This document shows, piece after piece, positions 62,710 to 64,000 of a stretch of DNA of 64,000 nucleotides. Source of the DNA: Burkholderiales bacterium (GTDB taxonomy: Bacteria; Pseudomonadota; Gammaproteobacteria; Burkholderiales; Nitrosomonadaceae); the NCBI GenBank assembly GCA_024235735.1, contig JACKLU010000004.1, positions 124,001-188,000 of the forward strand. Direction: 5' to 3'. How positions within the stretch are numbered: position 1 is the first letter of the stretch; every line of letters starts with the position of its first letter. Position numbers and translations under genes: made by a program. The notes beneath the pieces are model-generated. The model searched no databases. It was not told the DNA's origin and worked only from the letters and a program-made list of their open reading frames with translations.

Positions 62710-63408
62710 ATGGCGCGTTCATCTAATCGTTATAAAACAATCGCAAGCCAGATAGACCGTAGCAAGATCTATCTGGTGGAAGAAGCATTAAGTGTTGTCA
62801 AATCAACTGCTAACGCTAAATTTGATGAGTCAATAGATGTTGCGATCAATCTTGGGATTGATGCAAAAAAATCGGATCAGGCTGTGCGTGGATCTGTGGT
62901 TCTTCCGTCGGGAACAGGAAAAACAGTCCGAGTGGCTGTGTTTGCACAAGGCGATAAAGCCAAGGAGGCGCAAGAAGCGGGCGCGGATGTTGTCGGCTAT
63001 GAAGACTTGGCGGCTGAAGTTAAGGCAGGCAATATTAATTTTGATGTTGCTATTGCAAGTCCGGATGCAATGCGCGTTGTGGGACAGCTTGGACAAATTC
63101 TGGGACCAAGGAGTTTAATGCCAAATCCAAAGGTAGGTACCGTAACAACCGACATAGCCGCTGCAGTCAGAAATGCTAAGGCCGGGCAAGTGCAATTTCG
63201 CGCGGATAAAACAGGAATTATTCATTGCACGATAGGACGCGCTTCATTTGAGATTGATGCATTGAAGAAAAACTTAATAGCCTTGGTTGAAGCCCTCAAC
63301 AAAGCAAAGCCAGCGACTTCGAAAGGTGTATATCTCAGACGTGTTTCCGTGTCGAGTACCATGGGGATCGGCGTGCGCGTTGATCAAACAAACATATTGC
63401 AGCAATAA
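62710..63408 (+). CDS. rplA: 50S ribosomal protein L1
   Basis: L1 forms the mobile L1 stalk at the E site and in E. coli represses its own operon. The 232 residues hold ESIDVAINLGIDAKKSDQAV, GRSLMPNPKVGTVT-type segment (PRSLMPNPKVGTVT) and end with VSSTMGIGVRVD. It begins three bases after rplK. Confidence 0.98.
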   Translation: MARSSNRYKTIASQIDRSKIYLVEEALSVVKSTANAKFDESIDVAINLGIDAKKSDQAVRGSVVLPSGTGKTVRVAVFAQGDKAKEAQEAGADVVGYEDLAAEVKAGNINFDVAIASPDAMRVVGQLGQILGPRSLMPNPKVGTVTTDIAAAVRNAKAGQVQFRADKTGIIHCTIGRASFEIDALKKNLIALVEALNKAKPATSKGVYLRRVSVSSTMGIGVRVDQTNILQQ

Positions 63409-63459
63409 AGAACTTTGTTGGGCCATTGTGGTTGTATTCTTTAGCTGAAAAATGATCAC

Positions 63460-63690
63460 AATGGATTATCAAAGACCGCTGGGGCGACTGTTAAACAGTC
63501 TTCTTAAATTTGAAGCGATAAAATACTATCAACAACGAGTTTTTTTATACGATTTCAGGCCCAGCGCAGATGGTGTTCCCAAACAGGAAATGTTTTCCTG
63601 GTTTAGGTCGCCAATTGTGCGGTACTACGAAAAAAGCCTGTTGGAAATGATGACAGGTTTTCAAGTAAGGCCGCGTTTACAGATGGAGAA
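63460..63690 (+). promoter_or_regulatory. L10 mRNA leader
   Basis: The rplA-rplJ gap contains the marks of the ribosomal L10 leader, where L10-L7/L12 bind to repress their own mRNA: AAAGACCGCTGG at 63471, CCAGCGCAGATGG at 63561, and a perfect hairpin CAGGAAA-TGT-TTTCCTG at 63584-63600. The outer limits are estimated. An ORF of 82 codons across this stretch is considered spurious. Confidence 0.82.
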
Positions 63691-63696
63691 TGAACC

Positions 63697-64000
63697 TTGA
63701 GTCTTAATCTTGACGAAAAAAAAGCGATTGTGGCTGAAGTAAGTGCACATGTTGCAAGTGCGCAAGCCATTATCATGGCAGAATATCGAGGTATGGAAGT
63801 GGGTCAGATGACTCAATTGCGCGCTAAGGCACGTGAAGCTGGTATTTACTTTCGTGTCGTTAAGAATTCGCTGGTAAGACGTGCAGTAAAAGACACGCCC
63901 TATGCTGCGCTTGCTGATCATATGGTCGGTCCGCTGGCTTATGGCATCAGTTCAGACCCGGTTGCGGCGGCGAAAGTATTGCATGAATTCTCAAGAGATA
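63697..64000 (+). CDS. rplJ: 50S ribosomal protein L10 (partial, cut by the window edge)
   Basis: L10 anchors the L7/L12 stalk. The first 101 codons are visible: SLNLDEKKAIVAEVSAHVAS, then MAEYRGMEVGQMTQLRAKAREAGIYF (shown in part) and VVKNSLVRRAVKDTPY, all matching L10. The start is TTG 63697, preceded by TGGAG. It continues past the right edge; rplL, rpoB and rpoC should follow. Confidence 0.95.
   Translation, partial: MSLNLDEKKAIVAEVSAHVASAQAIIMAEYRGMEVGQMTQLRAKAREAGIYFRVVKNSLVRRAVKDTPYAALADHMVGPLAYGISSDPVAAAKVLHEFSRD

Noticed and set aside
63452..63700. 82-codon ORF between rplA and rplJ
   Set aside because: It spans the L10 leader, has no recognisable protein features, and overlaps the rplJ start.

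Overview
The window is a stretch of bacterial chromosome of moderate GC content, and every clear signal points to a betaproteobacterial ammonia oxidiser of the Nitrosomonas group. The best lineage marker is a small His-rich protein at 21802-22143 that matches SmbP, the small metal-binding protein described from Nitrosomonas europaea. Gene order (ftsY-ftsE-ftsX-rpoH; gpmA-envC-ctpA-moeB; tRNA-tuf-tRNA-Trp-secE-nusG-rplK-rplA-rplJ) fits the same assignment. No species can be named from sequence alone.

Layout. 1-8.8 kb: a partial membrane protein, folD, the aceE-aceF pair of pyruvate dehydrogenase (no lpd beside it), nadD-rsfS, an HDOD protein, a DsbA-like protein, and a thioesterase whose 3' end runs into an IS3-type transposase remnant. 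8.9-20.4 kb: envelope genes (DUF2059 protein, lipocalin, an L,D-transpeptidase beside a MepK-like endopeptidase, a large lipoprotein), priA, two exosortase-associated hydrolases, rdgC and a DUF2007 protein. 20.6-28 kb: an exported kelch protein, smbP, rpoH with a CIRCE operator, ftsX-ftsE-ftsY, an M16 peptidase and an EF-hand/His-rich protein. 28-38.3 kb: orn, an M48 peptidase, phhB, rsgA, a CDF metal transporter, an orphan FecR-domain protein and acnA. 38.3-42.8 kb: ribF-ileS-lspA. 43-44.6 kb: a fused glycine/sarcosine methyltransferase for glycine betaine synthesis. 44.7-49.2 kb: gpmA-envC-ctpA-moeB. 49.4-55.9 kb: rhodanese-like protein, grxC, secB, SH3 protein, gpsA, hupB, tRNA-Val, tRNA-Asp, ppiD, fabI. 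56-59.3 kb: a lipoprotein solute-binding protein and one permease. 59.4-64 kb: tRNA-Tyr, -Gly, -Thr, tuf, tRNA-Trp, secE, nusG, rplK, rplA, the L10 leader and the start of rplJ.

Most of the window is core genome. There is no CRISPR array, prophage, intact insertion sequence or rRNA operon. The most notable items are: the thioesterase rewritten at its C-terminus by an IS3 fragment; a near-perfect CIRCE element over the rpoH promoter together with an AU-rich hairpin next to its ribosome binding site; the fused betaine-synthesis methyltransferase; a rhodanese with Tyr in place of the catalytic Cys; the exosortase-type hydrolase pair without its usual neighbours; an orphan FecR protein; and a two-gene peptide-transporter fragment. 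I did not find a convincing multi-gene system that is wholly new.
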